Assembly: GCA_035533075.1 (NCBI GenBank)
Contig: DATLUO010000063.1
Span: 41,386 to 105,385, forward strand
Reading direction: 5' to 3'
DNA from: Pirellulales bacterium
GTDB lineage: Bacteria > Planctomycetota > Planctomycetia > Pirellulales > JAICIG01
DNA: 64,000 bases
The translations under genes were made by a program, and so were the position numbers. Positions within the stretch are counted from its first letter, which is position 1. Every line of letters starts with the position of its first letter. Of the stretch, positions 16,389 to 25,874 are shown one piece after another. The notes beneath the pieces were generated by a model. That model did not search any database and was not told the DNA's origin. It saw only the letters and a program-made list of their open reading frames with translations.

Positions 16389-16794
16389 GGAAAGCCGCCC
16401 CCGTTTCTCAGGCCCAGCGCGCAGCCAAACAGGAATTGCGCACCACCCCGTTTTTGCCTCGCTTGTAAATCGCTGACGGCCGACACGAAAATCGACAAGT
16501 TTGCGCGTTGCCGTCAGCTTAACCACACCCGCCGAACTGCGTTCGGTCGATGAAACCGAATGCAGTTTGCCGCAGCACGCCGAGCGGCGGCGAGGCGCCG
16601 GCCCGATCGGCGACTTGCTGCCGGCAGTCCTCACCCGCTTGAACGTGAAGGACACCGTCGTCTCGACGACATCGTCGGAGGTCATCCCGCTGCCACGAGG
16701 CCGACCCGAAGAAGCCCGCTGTATGATCTCGCCGTCCAAAACGCTATACTAGGAGGCGCCGTCCCTGCATCCATCCTGCCGAGGAGTCGTCGCA
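16389..16794. other. Gene-free stretch with one hairpin repeat
   Basis: No gene is recognised. The stretch contains the CGATGA-loop hairpin (16534-16568). A TATACT box at 16745-16750, just ahead of AGGAGG (16751-16756), could serve the large gene starting at 16795, but no good -35 is seen. Confidence 0.4.
16534..16568. repeat. Hairpin repeat with CGATGA loop, copy 1
   Basis: AACTGCGTTCGGT, then CGATGA, then AACCGAATGCAGTT form a stem-loop with one bulge. The same loop and similar arms occur at 62592-62630. Confidence 0.55.
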
Positions 16795-19700
16795 ATGACC
16801 TACACCGCAAACCGACGTCAGTGCCTTCAGACATCCGCCGCGGCCATCGTGGTATTGGCGCTAGCGGGAACGATGCAACTGGCTTCGCGCGCCGACGAAA
16901 AGGATCAGGGGCCGGTGCAGAAGAAGGTGGCAACGGAAGCGTCGACGAAGGATTCGGGGGAGCTGCGGAAGATGGCGATTAGCGTGCGGGATGAGCAGGG
17001 CCGGCCGCTGTCCGGGGTAAACGTGCATGCCAGCGTGTGGGAAATCGAACGGGGTAAGAATCGATTTCCCAACCGAGATTACACGACGAATGAAATGGGT
17101 GTGGCCGAGATCGAGATACCGCGCCGCTTATTGATTTTGCGAATTTGGCCTTCTAGAGACGGCTATGTTCCCCAGGTTATCGGCTTCGAACAGGGAACGC
17201 ACGACGAAGGTCGACTGATTCCCGATGCGTACGATTTCACGCTCCAGGCAGGCCACCGCCTGAGCGGATTCGTGGTTGACCTGGACGGCAAGCCGATTGC
17301 CAACGCCCGAGTCCAAGTCGAAGTTGAAGTCGACGAGCGCTCTGGGGGTGCCAATCCCAAACCGATCATCAGCGGTTGGCTGGAGGACGCAGCCATCACT
17401 GGGGAGGATGGCCGCTGGGAAATCACGAACGCGCCGGCGCAAAGAGAGGGCACGGACTACGAATTTCGCCTGCAAGTGACCCATCCTGAATTCGCTGGCG
17501 ATACGCGTTGGGGAGAGCTGCAAGAGGCACAGGGAATCACGACCGAGCAGCTTCGCGCCGGCACCGCGAAACTGATACTCGATCGCGGCGTGTCGTTTTC
17601 GGGAACGATCACGGGCCCCGACGGCAAGCCGGTGACGAAGGGGCTGGTAATTTGGAACGACCGCCCCTACTGGGCGCAGGGAGTGAATGAGACGCAAATC
17701 GACGAAGCGGGCCACTACGAGACCAAGCGGCTCGCGCCTGGTAAGTATCCCCTCACCGTATTGGCTCCTGGTTTCGCTCCAGAACGACGGATGATTCAGG
17801 CGAAGCAGTCGCAGGAGCATTTTGATTTCCAGCTCGATGCGGGCCATCCCATCAAGATCCAACTTGTAGACGCATCCGGTAAGCCGGTCCCCAAAGCCTA
17901 TGTGCAAATTGGCGAGTGGCGCGGAACCGAAGCGATCTACAACCACAAACATTCGAACGTGCCCGACTCGGGCATCCCGCGCAGCGCCGACGAAGACGGC
18001 GTGTACACCTGGGACTGGGCGCCGGCCGATGCCGTGGCCTACCGCATCATCGCCCAAGGATATGACGTCAAAGAGGTGACCCTCGTCGCGAAAGACAAGC
18101 CGCACCGCGTCCAGCTCGCTTCCGCGATCACGATCTTTGGGAAGGTCGTCGATGCGGCATCTGGCGAGCCAGTCGAGCTCTTCCGGGTCATCCCCGTCAA
18201 GGCGTTCCGGCCCGACTTTTACTCGACCGATTTTCAGGCGGGAAGTGTCGCCGAGGGAAAGGACGGCCGGTACAGGATCGAGATAGACAGCTATGGGGAG
18301 ACGGGCAACCGATATCGCGTGAGGATCGAGGCCGAGGGGTATCGGACGGTGCTGGGGCAGAAGTCGCTTGCTGTGGGCGATGCGCCGCTGGAAGAAGATT
18401 TCAAGCTGGAAAGGGCGACGGCCCTCGAAGGCACAGTGCTGGATCCGAACGGCGAACCCGGGGACGGGTTCACCGCGGCGGTTGGAACGCCGACCGTGGC
18501 AACTCAGTTTGGCCTCGAAGGTGCTGATACAAGCTTTGGCATCGGCTTCGACGTGCGGGGGAGCAACACATTCAAGCTGCCAGCCACGTTCGAACCAAGT
18601 CGCATTCGGGTCTTCAATCAATCGGGATTTGCCGAAGTCTTGCGCCAGCCCGATGAACCGATCGGAACCATCGCTTTACAACCTTGGGCATCCGTGTCGG
18701 GCCGTCTCGTGCAAGACGACAAACCGGTTCCGAACGAATGGATCTATTTCCATCCACTGGCAGAACGCGCATTGACGGAGGCCCGCTTCCAAGATTCATT
18801 TACGGCCAAGACCGACCTGGACGGACACTTCCATTTCGACCGCTTACCGCCCATGAGCGGCGCCGTCCACGCCTATCTCGGCCCGTGGCGGGATTCCGTG
18901 CTGACTTCGAGCAAATCGGTTCCCCTCGATTTGAAGCCGGGCGATCGCCAGGAAGCGACGTTGGGCGGCGGCGGCGCTACGATCGCCGGACGCGTCGTGG
19001 CTGCCGGCAGAAACAACGATACTTTGAGCAAGAACTGGTCGCTCAACTACCTCGTGAGCCGCACGAGCGGGGTCGACTATCCACGCGACGCCGAGCCGCT
19101 GAGCTTCGATGCCTCTGGTCCCTTACAGGAAAGTTGGCTGCGACAGCCCGATTTTGACGACTGGCGGGCGACGCGAGAAAACTACTTCGTGAAACTTGCC
19201 GAGGATGGCCGCCTGCGGATCGTCGGCGTTCGGCCCGGGGAATACGACCTTCTCATTCAACTCTATGAACAGCCGTCGGGCTGTCTCGTCGAGACGATCG
19301 GCGAGAAGGTCATTCCGGTAACGATCACCAAGGACCAGGCTTACGCCGGGGAAGTCGTGCTGGGAGATATCGAAGTTCCCTGCCGCACCGGTCCGCGCAT
19401 CGGCTCCGATATGCGGGCCTTCAAATTCACCGATGCCGAGGGGCGCGTGCGACGGGTCGACGACATGAATGGTCGCCATGTGCTGTTTCACGTGTGGGCA
19501 AGCTGGTGCAAGCCGTGTCTGGCGGCAATGCCTGAATTGAAAGCGGCTGTGGATCAACACGCCGCGGATTCACTCACGGTCGTCGGTTTGAACATCGACA
19601 AAGACGCTTCCGCCGCCAGAGCGCTCTCGCAAAATGACGGGTGGAGCTGGGCGCAGAACTACCTCGGTGACGACTCAGACATGATGCGTCAGCTAGGGGT

Positions 19701-19806
19701 CAGTTCGGTGCCGGCATACTACCTGATTGGTCCGGATGGCAAGCTCATCGGTTCGTCCAACACGTGGGAAGAAACCGAAAAGCTCCTCAGCGACGAGCTC
19801 CGATAG
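16795..19806 (+). CDS. Multi-domain exported protein: carboxypeptidase-regulatory-like repeats plus TlpA-type thioredoxin domain
   Basis: A 1003-residue protein with a signal (SAAAIVVLALAGTMQLASRA). Several carboxypeptidase-regulatory-like or Ig-like beta-sandwich units follow, each with an 'x-G-x-V-x-D-x-x-G-x-P' start: MAISVRDEQGRPLSGVNVHA, LSGFVVDLDGKPIANARVQV, FSGTITGPDGKPVTKGLVIW, then IFGKVVDAASGEPVELFRVI, LEGTVLDPNGEPGDGFTAAV and VSGRLVQDDKPVPNEWIYFH. The last ~130 residues are a thioredoxin/TlpA-like domain with redox motif WCKPC at residues 904-908 (FHVWASWCKPCLAAMPELK) and the cis-Pro block SSVPAYYLIGPDGKLIG. It is probably an envelope thiol-disulfide reductase tethered to an adhesive scaffold. 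The partner is unknown. Confidence 0.85.
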   Translation: MTYTANRRQCLQTSAAAIVVLALAGTMQLASRADEKDQGPVQKKVATEASTKDSGELRKMAISVRDEQGRPLSGVNVHASVWEIERGKNRFPNRDYTTNEMGVAEIEIPRRLLILRIWPSRDGYVPQVIGFEQGTHDEGRLIPDAYDFTLQAGHRLSGFVVDLDGKPIANARVQVEVEVDERSGGANPKPIISGWLEDAAITGEDGRWEITNAPAQREGTDYEFRLQVTHPEFAGDTRWGELQEAQGITTEQLRAGTAKLILDRGVSFSGTITGPDGKPVTKGLVIWNDRPYWAQGVNETQIDEAGHYETKRLAPGKYPLTVLAPGFAPERRMIQAKQSQEHFDFQLDAGHPIKIQLVDASGKPVPKAYVQIGEWRGTEAIYNHKHSNVPDSGIPRSADEDGVYTWDWAPADAVAYRIIAQGYDVKEVTLVAKDKPHRVQLASAITIFGKVVDAASGEPVELFRVIPVKAFRPDFYSTDFQAGSVAEGKDGRYRIEIDSYGETGNRYRVRIEAEGYRTVLGQKSLAVGDAPLEEDFKLERATALEGTVLDPNGEPGDGFTAAVGTPTVATQFGLEGADTSFGIGFDVRGSNTFKLPATFEPSRIRVFNQSGFAEVLRQPDEPIGTIALQPWASVSGRLVQDDKPVPNEWIYFHPLAERALTEARFQDSFTAKTDLDGHFHFDRLPPMSGAVHAYLGPWRDSVLTSSKSVPLDLKPGDRQEATLGGGGATIAGRVVAAGRNNDTLSKNWSLNYLVSRTSGVDYPRDAEPLSFDASGPLQESWLRQPDFDDWRATRENYFVKLAEDGRLRIVGVRPGEYDLLIQLYEQPSGCLVETIGEKVIPVTITKDQAYAGEVVLGDIEVPCRTGPRIGSDMRAFKFTDAEGRVRRVDDMNGRHVLFHVWASWCKPCLAAMPELKAAVDQHAADSLTVVGLNIDKDASAARALSQNDGWSWAQNYLGDDSDMMRQLGVSSVPAYYLIGPDGKLIGSSNTWEETEKLLSDELR

Positions 19807-20123
19807 GCCGTCGGCTTCATTCGGACGGTGTATCTTCGCGAGAAACACGCCAAGGCCGGACGGAACTTTTCAGCGAGGCACAGCGTCCAAACGAGAAGGG
19901 TACGCATTAGCACACTCCAAGTATTGATGGATAAGATCACGAAATGTCATTTTGTCCACGTTTGGAACAGCAATCGCTACACCTAGAGGGCAGGCGGGAT
20001 TCCGGCCAAAATGGCGGGCGGATTTCGGTCGTTGGTCGCCCGTGGTCCGTTGTGCGTGGCCCGCGGCGGGCAAAGCTACGCGCGGGCCGCCTCAAATCAA
20101 CCTTTATAATAGCGTGACCTTGC

Positions 20124-20257
20124 TTGGCAGCCTTCCAATTTGCGACCGGGAGGACCACAAGATGTTGTGGTTGGCCGCGGCCGGACCACAAGATGTGCCA
20201 AGATGGCCAACTGCCAACGTTGGCAACCTTCCAACTTGCTTGGCAACCTTCCAACTG
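20124..20257. repeat. Clustered ~20-bp units of the TTGGCAACCTTCCAACTTGC type
   Basis: Copies at 20124-20142 (TTGGCAGCCTTCCAATTTGC variant), 20220-20238 and 20240-20257 run in the same orientation. A related inverted TTGGCCATCTTCGAAGGTGG lies just after, near 20287. Spacing is irregular, so this is not a CRISPR array. Confidence 0.5.
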
Positions 20258-20556
20258 CCCGCGTGCGGAAACACTCCAATAGCAAGTTGGCCATCTTCGA
20301 AGGTGGCCACACGGCGCTTGTATAAGCGGATGTTGATGCGTTCGGTCGCCGACGCGCAAGGCTCTCCCAGGCAAAAGGTTTCGGCACGCCGACTGCCCAC
20401 AGCGCCCGATTCGCCACAAGCGCAGGCTTCCAACTGGGCGCCGCGCCCAGTAACCGTAAGGAGGGATCGTGGCTTTCGGTTCGGCGTCTTCCCTTGCTCA
20501 AGGACGCACGACGAGATATTGGTGCGTCGGTGCCATTCGGGGTTCAGGAACGAAAG

Positions 20557-20579
20557 CAGGTGCGCGCGGCGCGCACCTG
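20557..20579. terminator. GC-rich hairpin downstream of the sulfatase gene
   Basis: CAGGTGCGCGC, one base, then its exact complement form an 11-bp stem 60 bases past the sulfatase stop. There is no T-run, so it could be a pause or RNA-stability hairpin rather than a true intrinsic terminator. Confidence 0.35.
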
Positions 20580-20639
20580 ACGGAAAGGAGTGGGCCCCCG
20601 TGGTGGCTGGTCGAGGTTGCGGCACAGTCTGGGTAAGGA

Positions 20640-22355
20640 TCAATCTCGCCTTTCCGGCCAAGGGAGCACGTGGGCGCGGCGGGCCCAGGTTTCCCAGAGG
20701 GAAGCCATGCGGCTGACGCGTTCCGGTTCGCGGGCCGACAGGTCGTTCAGCTCCGTGCGATCGGCTTCCATGTCGTAGAGCTCCCAGCGGCCCTTTCTGC
20801 CTTTGGCGACCAGCTTCCACCTGTCCATCCGCACGGCGCGGTTCCCCTCGTGCTCCCAATACAGCGCCTGGCGATTGAGCGGCTGGCCCTCGAAGGCCGG
20901 CACGAGGCTCGTGCCTTCCGGGGGACAGATCGACTCGCCGTGGGCCTGGCGCGGATAGTTCGCGCCGGCCACGGCCGCACACGTGGCCATGATGTCGATC
21001 AAGTGAGCGGGCTGGTGCTCCAGCTCGCCGCCGCGAAAAATGCCGGCGGGCCAGTGGGCGATGAGCGGCGTCGAGATGCCGCCCTCGTACACCCAATGCT
21101 TGTATTCGCGAAACGGCGTGTTCGACACGTTCGCCCAGTTGCGGCCATAGGAAATGTAGGTGTCGGCCGGTCCCGGCATCACTCCCTCGCCCTGACGCAC
21201 CGGAAACCCGTCGCGCGTCCGCTTGGGAATGACCGCCGCTTCGAGCGCGTCGGCGGGCAAAGGCGGCAGCGTCGGTGAAGGGGGCCGGGCGGCCGGCGGC
21301 GCGGCGGCCGAGCGGCCAATGGCCTCGGCACAGCCGCCGTTGTCTTGCATGAACAGAACCAGCGTGTTGTTGAGCCGGCTGGTCTCTTCGAGATGATCGA
21401 CGATGCGGCCGACGCCCCGGTCCATACGGTCGATCATGGCCGCGTAGACTTCCATGGCCCGTGTTTCCCAGGGCTTGTCGCGCACTTTCTCCCAATCGCC
21501 GGCCTGGGGAGAAAGCTGCCAGAGAGGACTGATCAGCCCGGCTTGCTTCAATCGCGAGAGCCGCTCGCGCCGCAACGGGGCATAGCCGCCGTCGTACTGA
21601 CCGCGATATTTGGCGATGTCGTCGGGCAGCGCGTGCAGCGGCCAATGGGCGGCCGTGAAAGCGACGTAGAGGAAGAACGGCTGGCCTTCGTGCGCGGTGC
21701 GGTGGTCGTCGAGAAAACGAACGGCGTGCTCGGCGATGGCGTCGGTGTAGTAATACTGCTGGGGTTGATAGAGCTTATCGGCGGCCGGCGAGATCATTGT
21801 GTTGTCGCGCACCAGCGTGGCCGGGTCGTAAAAGCTGCCGGCGCCGGTGATGGTGCCGTAGAAGCGGTCGAAGCCGCGTTGCAAGGGCCAATTGTGCTTC
21901 GGTCCGCTGGGCGCGGTGGCCTTGGTCACGTGCCATTTGCCGGTGGCATAGGTGGCGTAGCCGGCGGTCTTGAGCACTTGGGCAATCGTCAGGCAGTGCG
22001 AGTTGAGATCGCCGCGATAGCCGTCGAGTCCTTTATCTTCCATCATGTGGCCGATGCCCGCCTGGTGCGGATAGAGGCCGGTCAGCAGGCAGGCACGGGT
22101 GGGGCAGCACCGGCCGGTGTTATAGAACTGCGTGAACCGCAGCCCGCCGCCTCCCAGCCGATCGAGGTTCGGCGTATGGGTCTCGCCGCCGTAGCAGCCG
22201 ATGTCGGAGAAGCCCATGTCGTCGGCGAGAATCACGACGATATTCGGTTTCGGCGGCCCGGCGATGGCGGCATTGGTTGCGGTCGCCAAGGCCAAGGCGG
22301 TTAAGGATGCTCGAATCGAAGTTAACATAGCTGCGCTCACAAGGCTCTCAATCAT
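20640..22355 (-). CDS. Arylsulfatase-type sulfatase, exported
   Basis: Hydrolyses sulfate esters, probably of sulfated polysaccharides, in the periplasm. The alkaline-phosphatase-like core starts PNIVVILADDMGFSDIGCYG with metal ligands D45/D46. The sulfatase signature CCPTRACLLTG has C83 as the formylglycine precursor in C-x-P-x-R; an anaerobic-type or FGE maturase would be needed and is not in this window. Later blocks are YATGKWHV and FFLYVAFTAAHWPLHALP. The stop of ferrochelatase overlaps ATG 22355 by eight bases. The alternative ATG 22328 gives a cleaner signal peptide (MLTSIRASLTALALATATNA) and is equally plausible. A Pro/Ala-rich insert lies near residues 325-350. Confidence 0.9.
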   Translation of the reverse strand: MIESLVSAAMLTSIRASLTALALATATNAAIAGPPKPNIVVILADDMGFSDIGCYGGETHTPNLDRLGGGGLRFTQFYNTGRCCPTRACLLTGLYPHQAGIGHMMEDKGLDGYRGDLNSHCLTIAQVLKTAGYATYATGKWHVTKATAPSGPKHNWPLQRGFDRFYGTITGAGSFYDPATLVRDNTMISPAADKLYQPQQYYYTDAIAEHAVRFLDDHRTAHEGQPFFLYVAFTAAHWPLHALPDDIAKYRGQYDGGYAPLRRERLSRLKQAGLISPLWQLSPQAGDWEKVRDKPWETRAMEVYAAMIDRMDRGVGRIVDHLEETSRLNNTLVLFMQDNGGCAEAIGRSAAAPPAARPPSPTLPPLPADALEAAVIPKRTRDGFPVRQGEGVMPGPADTYISYGRNWANVSNTPFREYKHWVYEGGISTPLIAHWPAGIFRGGELEHQPAHLIDIMATCAAVAGANYPRQAHGESICPPEGTSLVPAFEGQPLNRQALYWEHEGNRAVRMDRWKLVAKGRKGRWELYDMEADRTELNDLSAREPERVSRMASLWETWARRAHVLPWPERRD

Positions 22356-23433
22356 AATCGACGGGCACCCTCGACGCGACGACGCTTTCCGGATTCGTCG
22401 GCAAGCAGCAATCGGCGAGGCAAACGTCGGGGCACGGCGGCATCAGACCAAGGGTGCGCCGCGCACTGCCGGGCTCAAGCCGTTCGCGCGCCAGCTCGCG
22501 GACCATCTCGATGAAGCCCGGATGAACGCCGACGGTCGCGGCGCGGACGAAACCCAGCGCCAACCCGTCTGCCACCGCCTTGGCCTGCGTGTCGAGATCG
22601 TACACGACTTCCAGATGGTCGGAGATGAACCCGATGGGCACGACCACCACGTCGCGCACGTTCTCGGCCGCCAAGCGGCGCAGCTCGTCACAAATATCCG
22701 GCTCCAACCAGGGCTGCGAAGGCGGTCCGCTGCGGCTCTGATAGGCCAGGCGCCAGCGGTCGTGGCCAAGTGAATCGCTCACCAGACGACACGCCTCGGC
22801 AAGCTGTGCCTCGTACTGGCAGCGCTCGACCATTGCCTGCGGAATGCTGTGCGCGGTGTAGATCAAGGCAGCGGTTGCCCGGCGTTCAGGCGGCAAGCGG
22901 TCGAACGCTTCGCGCACCCGATCGCTCACGGCCGCAATGAAGCCCGGATGATTGAAGAACCCGCGCAACTTGTCGATTTGCGGAGCACGATCGCCGACGG
23001 CGCGCCAGGCATCGGCGATATTCTCCAGGTATTGCCGGCAGCCGGAATACGAGCTGAAGGCGGAGGTGACAAAGGCCAGGGCCCGGCGCACGCCGTCGTC
23101 GGCCATGCGCCGTAGCGTGTCGCTCAGCAGTGGGTGCCAATTGCGGTTGCCCCAGTAAACCGGCAGCTTGGGACCGGCCGCGGCGAAGCTTTCTTCCAAC
23201 GCGCGAATCAATGCCCGGTTCTGCTCGTTGATGGGGCTCTTGCCGCCGAAGTGATCGTAGTGTCCGGCGACTTCCAGCATCCGCTCGCGCGGCACCGGCT
23301 TGCCGCGGAGCACGTTTTCAAGGAAGGGAATCACGTCCTCTTTGCGCTCCGGGCCACCGAAGGAAACGACGAGCAGCGCGTCGTAGGCAGGCTTTGCGGC
23401 GTTCTCCATACGAGCGACTATTGTCCCAGCCAC
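22348..23433 (-). CDS. hemH: Ferrochelatase (protoporphyrin or coproporphyrin type)
   Basis: Inserts Fe2+ into the porphyrin ring in the last steps of heme synthesis. Family blocks are ALLVVSFGGPERKEDVIPFL, YGGKSP-like HFGGKSPINEQN, FVTSAFSSYSGCRQYLENI, ALIYTAHSIPQAM with catalytic H195, and GFISDHLEVVYDLD with E275 (numbered from ATG 23433). ATG 23409 is an alternative that avoids overlap with the upstream homogentisate dioxygenase stop. The C-terminus carries a Cys cluster, MPPCPDVCLADCCLP, of the kind that can hold a [2Fe-2S] cluster in some ferrochelatases. It lies in a tight minus-strand run hppD-hmgA-hemH-sulfatase. Confidence 0.92.
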   Translation of the reverse strand: MAGTIVARMENAAKPAYDALLVVSFGGPERKEDVIPFLENVLRGKPVPRERMLEVAGHYDHFGGKSPINEQNRALIRALEESFAAAGPKLPVYWGNRNWHPLLSDTLRRMADDGVRRALAFVTSAFSSYSGCRQYLENIADAWRAVGDRAPQIDKLRGFFNHPGFIAAVSDRVREAFDRLPPERRATAALIYTAHSIPQAMVERCQYEAQLAEACRLVSDSLGHDRWRLAYQSRSGPPSQPWLEPDICDELRRLAAENVRDVVVVPIGFISDHLEVVYDLDTQAKAVADGLALGFVRAATVGVHPGFIEMVRELARERLEPGSARRTLGLMPPCPDVCLADCCLPTNPESVVASRVPVDYD

Positions 23434-24572
23434 GATCGAGAATACTGTTTATCTTCATACTCCAACGCTTGCCGCGCGACGCGCAGTGGCCGGAAGGCGT
23501 CGAGCATCACCGCCAGCTCGTCGGTCCGTTGCCGGCCCAGCGCCGCTTCGACACGGCCGGGCTGCGGACCGTGCGTCAGCCCTTCGGGGTGCAACGTCAG
23601 CGAAGCATATTCGATTCCTTTGCGGCTCATGAACTCGCTGTTGGCGTAGAACAGCACTTCGTCGCTCATCACGTTGGAGTGGTTGTACGGCACCGGAACC
23701 GCTTCCGGATGGAAATCGAACAGACGCGGCACGAACGAGCAGACAACGAAATTGTCGCCGGCGAACGTTTGGTGGACCGGCGGCGGCTGGTGCAGGCTGC
23801 CGACAATCGGCTCGAAGTCGTGGATCGACAGCGCCCAGGGATAATAATAACCGTCCCAGCCGACCACGTCGCAAGGATGATGGTCGAGGACCACTTCGGT
23901 GAGGGCGTTGGAGTGCTTGACGATCAGCTTGAACTCGCCCACTTCGTCGTGGACCGGCAAGGAATCGGGCCGGCGAATGTCGCGTTCGCAATACGGGCTG
24001 TGTTCCATGAACTGACCGCATTGGTTCACATAGCGGGCCGGCGGACGGATTTGTCCGGCGCTTTCGATCACCAGCAGGCGGGTTTCGCCCACGTCGGGCA
24101 CCAGCCGATAAAAAATGCCGCGCGGGACAACCAGGTAGTCGCCCGAACGGAACGCCAGATTGCCAAGTTGCGATTCGAGCACGCCGCTGCCTTCGCTGAC
24201 AAAGATCAGTTCATCCCCTTCGGCATTGCGATAGAAGTAATCGTCGGGATCGGCGGGCCGCACGATCGACAGCGCCACGTCGCGATTATAGAGGATGGGC
24301 GTGCGCGACAGCGTCGAGCCGGACGACGGCGGCACTTGGGCCAGTTGAAAGTGCCGCATGCGCAACAGCGGATCGGCGTCGGCGTGCCATTCGAGGCGTT
24401 TGAGCAGCTTCGTCATGACGATGCTGGTCGGCGGCCGCAGATGGTACAGCAGCGAGGCGATGCCGGAAAAGCCTTCGCTTCCCATCAGGTGCTCGTGATA
24501 GAGCTGCCCGTCGGGCCGCCGGAACTGCGTATGTCGCTTACGCGGGATTTCGCCGAGTCGGTGGTAGATCAT
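23418..24572 (-). CDS. hmgA: Homogentisate 1,2-dioxygenase
   Basis: Opens the aromatic ring of homogentisate to maleylacetoacetate in tyrosine breakdown; cytoplasmic non-heme Fe(II) enzyme. Matching features are the HMGS-like start YHEHLMGSEGFSGIASLLYH, the cupin blocks EGDELIFVSEGSGVLES and SGDYLVVPRGIFYRL, and the C-terminal iron-site region with HSNVMSDEVLFYANSEFMSR and LHPEGLTHGPQPG (His/Glu/His ligands). At 384 residues it is of the shorter bacterial type. It lies downstream of hppD, the enzyme that makes its substrate, and overlaps the long form of hemH by 16 bases. Confidence 0.92.
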   Translation of the reverse strand: MIYHRLGEIPRKRHTQFRRPDGQLYHEHLMGSEGFSGIASLLYHLRPPTSIVMTKLLKRLEWHADADPLLRMRHFQLAQVPPSSGSTLSRTPILYNRDVALSIVRPADPDDYFYRNAEGDELIFVSEGSGVLESQLGNLAFRSGDYLVVPRGIFYRLVPDVGETRLLVIESAGQIRPPARYVNQCGQFMEHSPYCERDIRRPDSLPVHDEVGEFKLIVKHSNALTEVVLDHHPCDVVGWDGYYYPWALSIHDFEPIVGSLHQPPPVHQTFAGDNFVVCSFVPRLFDFHPEAVPVPYNHSNVMSDEVLFYANSEFMSRKGIEYASLTLHPEGLTHGPQPGRVEAALGRQRTDELAVMLDAFRPLRVARQALEYEDKQYSRSWLGQ

Positions 24573-24700
24573 CCAAGTGGTTAGTGGTTAGTGGTTAGTG
24601 GTTAGTGGTTAGATATTTGTGGCTGGTGGTCAGTTACGTGTGCTTCGTCGCCCCCACGCAGTTCATTATCCACTAACCACTATCCACTATCCACTAACCA
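24573..24700. repeat. GTGGTTA heptamer array with inverted partner between hppD and hmgA
   Basis: Five tandem GTGGTTA units at 24577-24611 face inverted copies (CCACTAACCACTATCCACTA) at 24670-24703. The two arrays could pair across a loop of about 57 bases in the hppD-hmgA intercistronic RNA. They may affect the relative expression of the two genes. Confidence 0.7.
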
Positions 24701-25789
24701 CTACAGGTTCCCCCTGGCTGCCTGGTCGCGCTCGATGGCCTCGAACAACGACTTGAAGTTCCCTTTGCCGAAGGCGTCGGAACCTTCGCGCTGAATGATT
24801 TCGAAAAACAGCGTCGGCCGGTCTTCGACAGGCCGCGTGAATATCTGCAGCAAGTAACCCTTCTCGTCGCGGTCGATCAGGATCTTCAGCCTCCGCAGCG
24901 ACTCGTGGTCTTCCCGCACGTCGCCCACGCGGTCCCAGATCAGATCGTAGTAGGCGTCGGGCACGCCGAGGAACTCCACGCCGTTTTGTTGCAAAACCGA
25001 GACGGTATGAATGATGTCGCGTGTGCTCAGCGCGACGTGCTGCACGCCGGCACCGACGTTGTAGTCGAGATATTCTTGGATTTGGCTCTTGCGTTTGCCG
25101 GGCGCCGGCTCGTTGATGGGGAACTTGATCAGGTTGTCCGGGGCGGCCATCACCTGGCTGCGCAGGGCCGAAAACTCGGTGGAGATGTCTTTGTCGTCGA
25201 AGGTCATGAACTGGTGGAAGCCGAGCACCTTGTTGTAATAGGTGCCCCAGTCGTTCATGCGGCCTCCTTCGACGTTGCCCACGATATGGTCGATCCGCTC
25301 CAGTCCCGCGCCGGGCGCCGGCTGCCGGCGGACGCGATAGCCGGGCAAGAAAGGCCCGTTGTAATCGGCCATCGAAATGAAGGAGTGCAGCGTGTCGCCG
25401 TAGGCGCGGATTTTCGCCCGGCGGATGCGGCCATGTTCGTCGGCGCGGTCGTAGGGATCCAAGGCGATGTGGGCGCCCCGCGACACCGCTTCGTGGAACA
25501 CCGCGTCGACGTCGTCGACGAGAAAGGCGATGTCCAGCACGCCGTCGCCGTGCAGTCGCAGGTGCTCGGTCATCGGATCGTCGGGGTGCAGCGGCGTGCT
25601 CAGCACCAGGCGAATCTGGCCCTGATAGAGCACGTAGGAGGCCTGTTCGCGGACGCCCGTTTCGGGACCGGCGAAGGCCAACTGCGAGAAGCCGAAGGCG
25701 TGCCGATAGTAATAGGCCGCCTGTTTGGCGTTGCCGACCAAAAGTTCGACATGATGGATTGCCTTCAGCGGCAGCGGTCCTGCGGACAT
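24701..25789 (-). CDS. hppD: 4-hydroxyphenylpyruvate dioxygenase
   Basis: Converts 4-hydroxyphenylpyruvate to homogentisate with Fe(II) and O2. It has two vicinal-oxygen-chelate modules. The N-terminal one starts [20 protein letters not shown]. The C-terminal one holds the metal ligands IDHIVGNV (His), [16 protein letters not shown] (His) and [20 protein letters not shown] (Glu), followed by the family's [12 protein letters not shown] tail. The length of 362 residues is typical. It is the first gene of the minus-strand tyrosine-catabolism run. Confidence 0.95.
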   Translation of the reverse strand: MSAGPLPLKAIHHVELLVGNAKQAAYYYRHAFGFSQLAFAGPETGVREQASYVLYQGQIRLVLSTPLHPDDPMTEHLRLHGDGVLDIAFLVDDVDAVFHEAVSRGAHIALDPYDRADEHGRIRRAKIRAYGDTLHSFISMADYNGPFLPGYRVRRQPAPGAGLERIDHIVGNVEGGRMNDWGTYYNKVLGFHQFMTFDDKDISTEFSALRSQVMAAPDNLIKFPINEPAPGKRKSQIQEYLDYNVGAGVQHVALSTRDIIHTVSVLQQNGVEFLGVPDAYYDLIWDRVGDVREDHESLRRLKILIDRDEKGYLLQIFTRPVEDRPTLFFEIIQREGSDAFGKGNFKSLFEAIERDQAARGNL

Positions 25790-25874
25790 GGTGCCTCCTT
25801 TCGCACCGGGCGAGTGTTGCGCGAATAGCCCTGCGCTTATTGTAGGCGCGCCGGCGAGTGACGGGGAGACTGCG

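Larger units (their letters stand above)
19807..20639. other. Gene-free stretch with clustered short repeats
   Basis: No gene is supported on either strand. It carries a cluster of TTGGCAACCTTCCAACTTGC-type units (20124-20257), two GGACCACAAGATGT copies, and a strong hairpin at 20557-20579 downstream of the sulfatase. Confidence 0.5.

Noticed and set aside
20124..20257. Possible CRISPR array
   Set aside because: Only three similar units, with unequal spacing and sequence drift. No cas genes are in the window.
24577..24703. Possible CRISPR array
   Set aside because: The tandem units are seven bases long and contiguous, without spacers.
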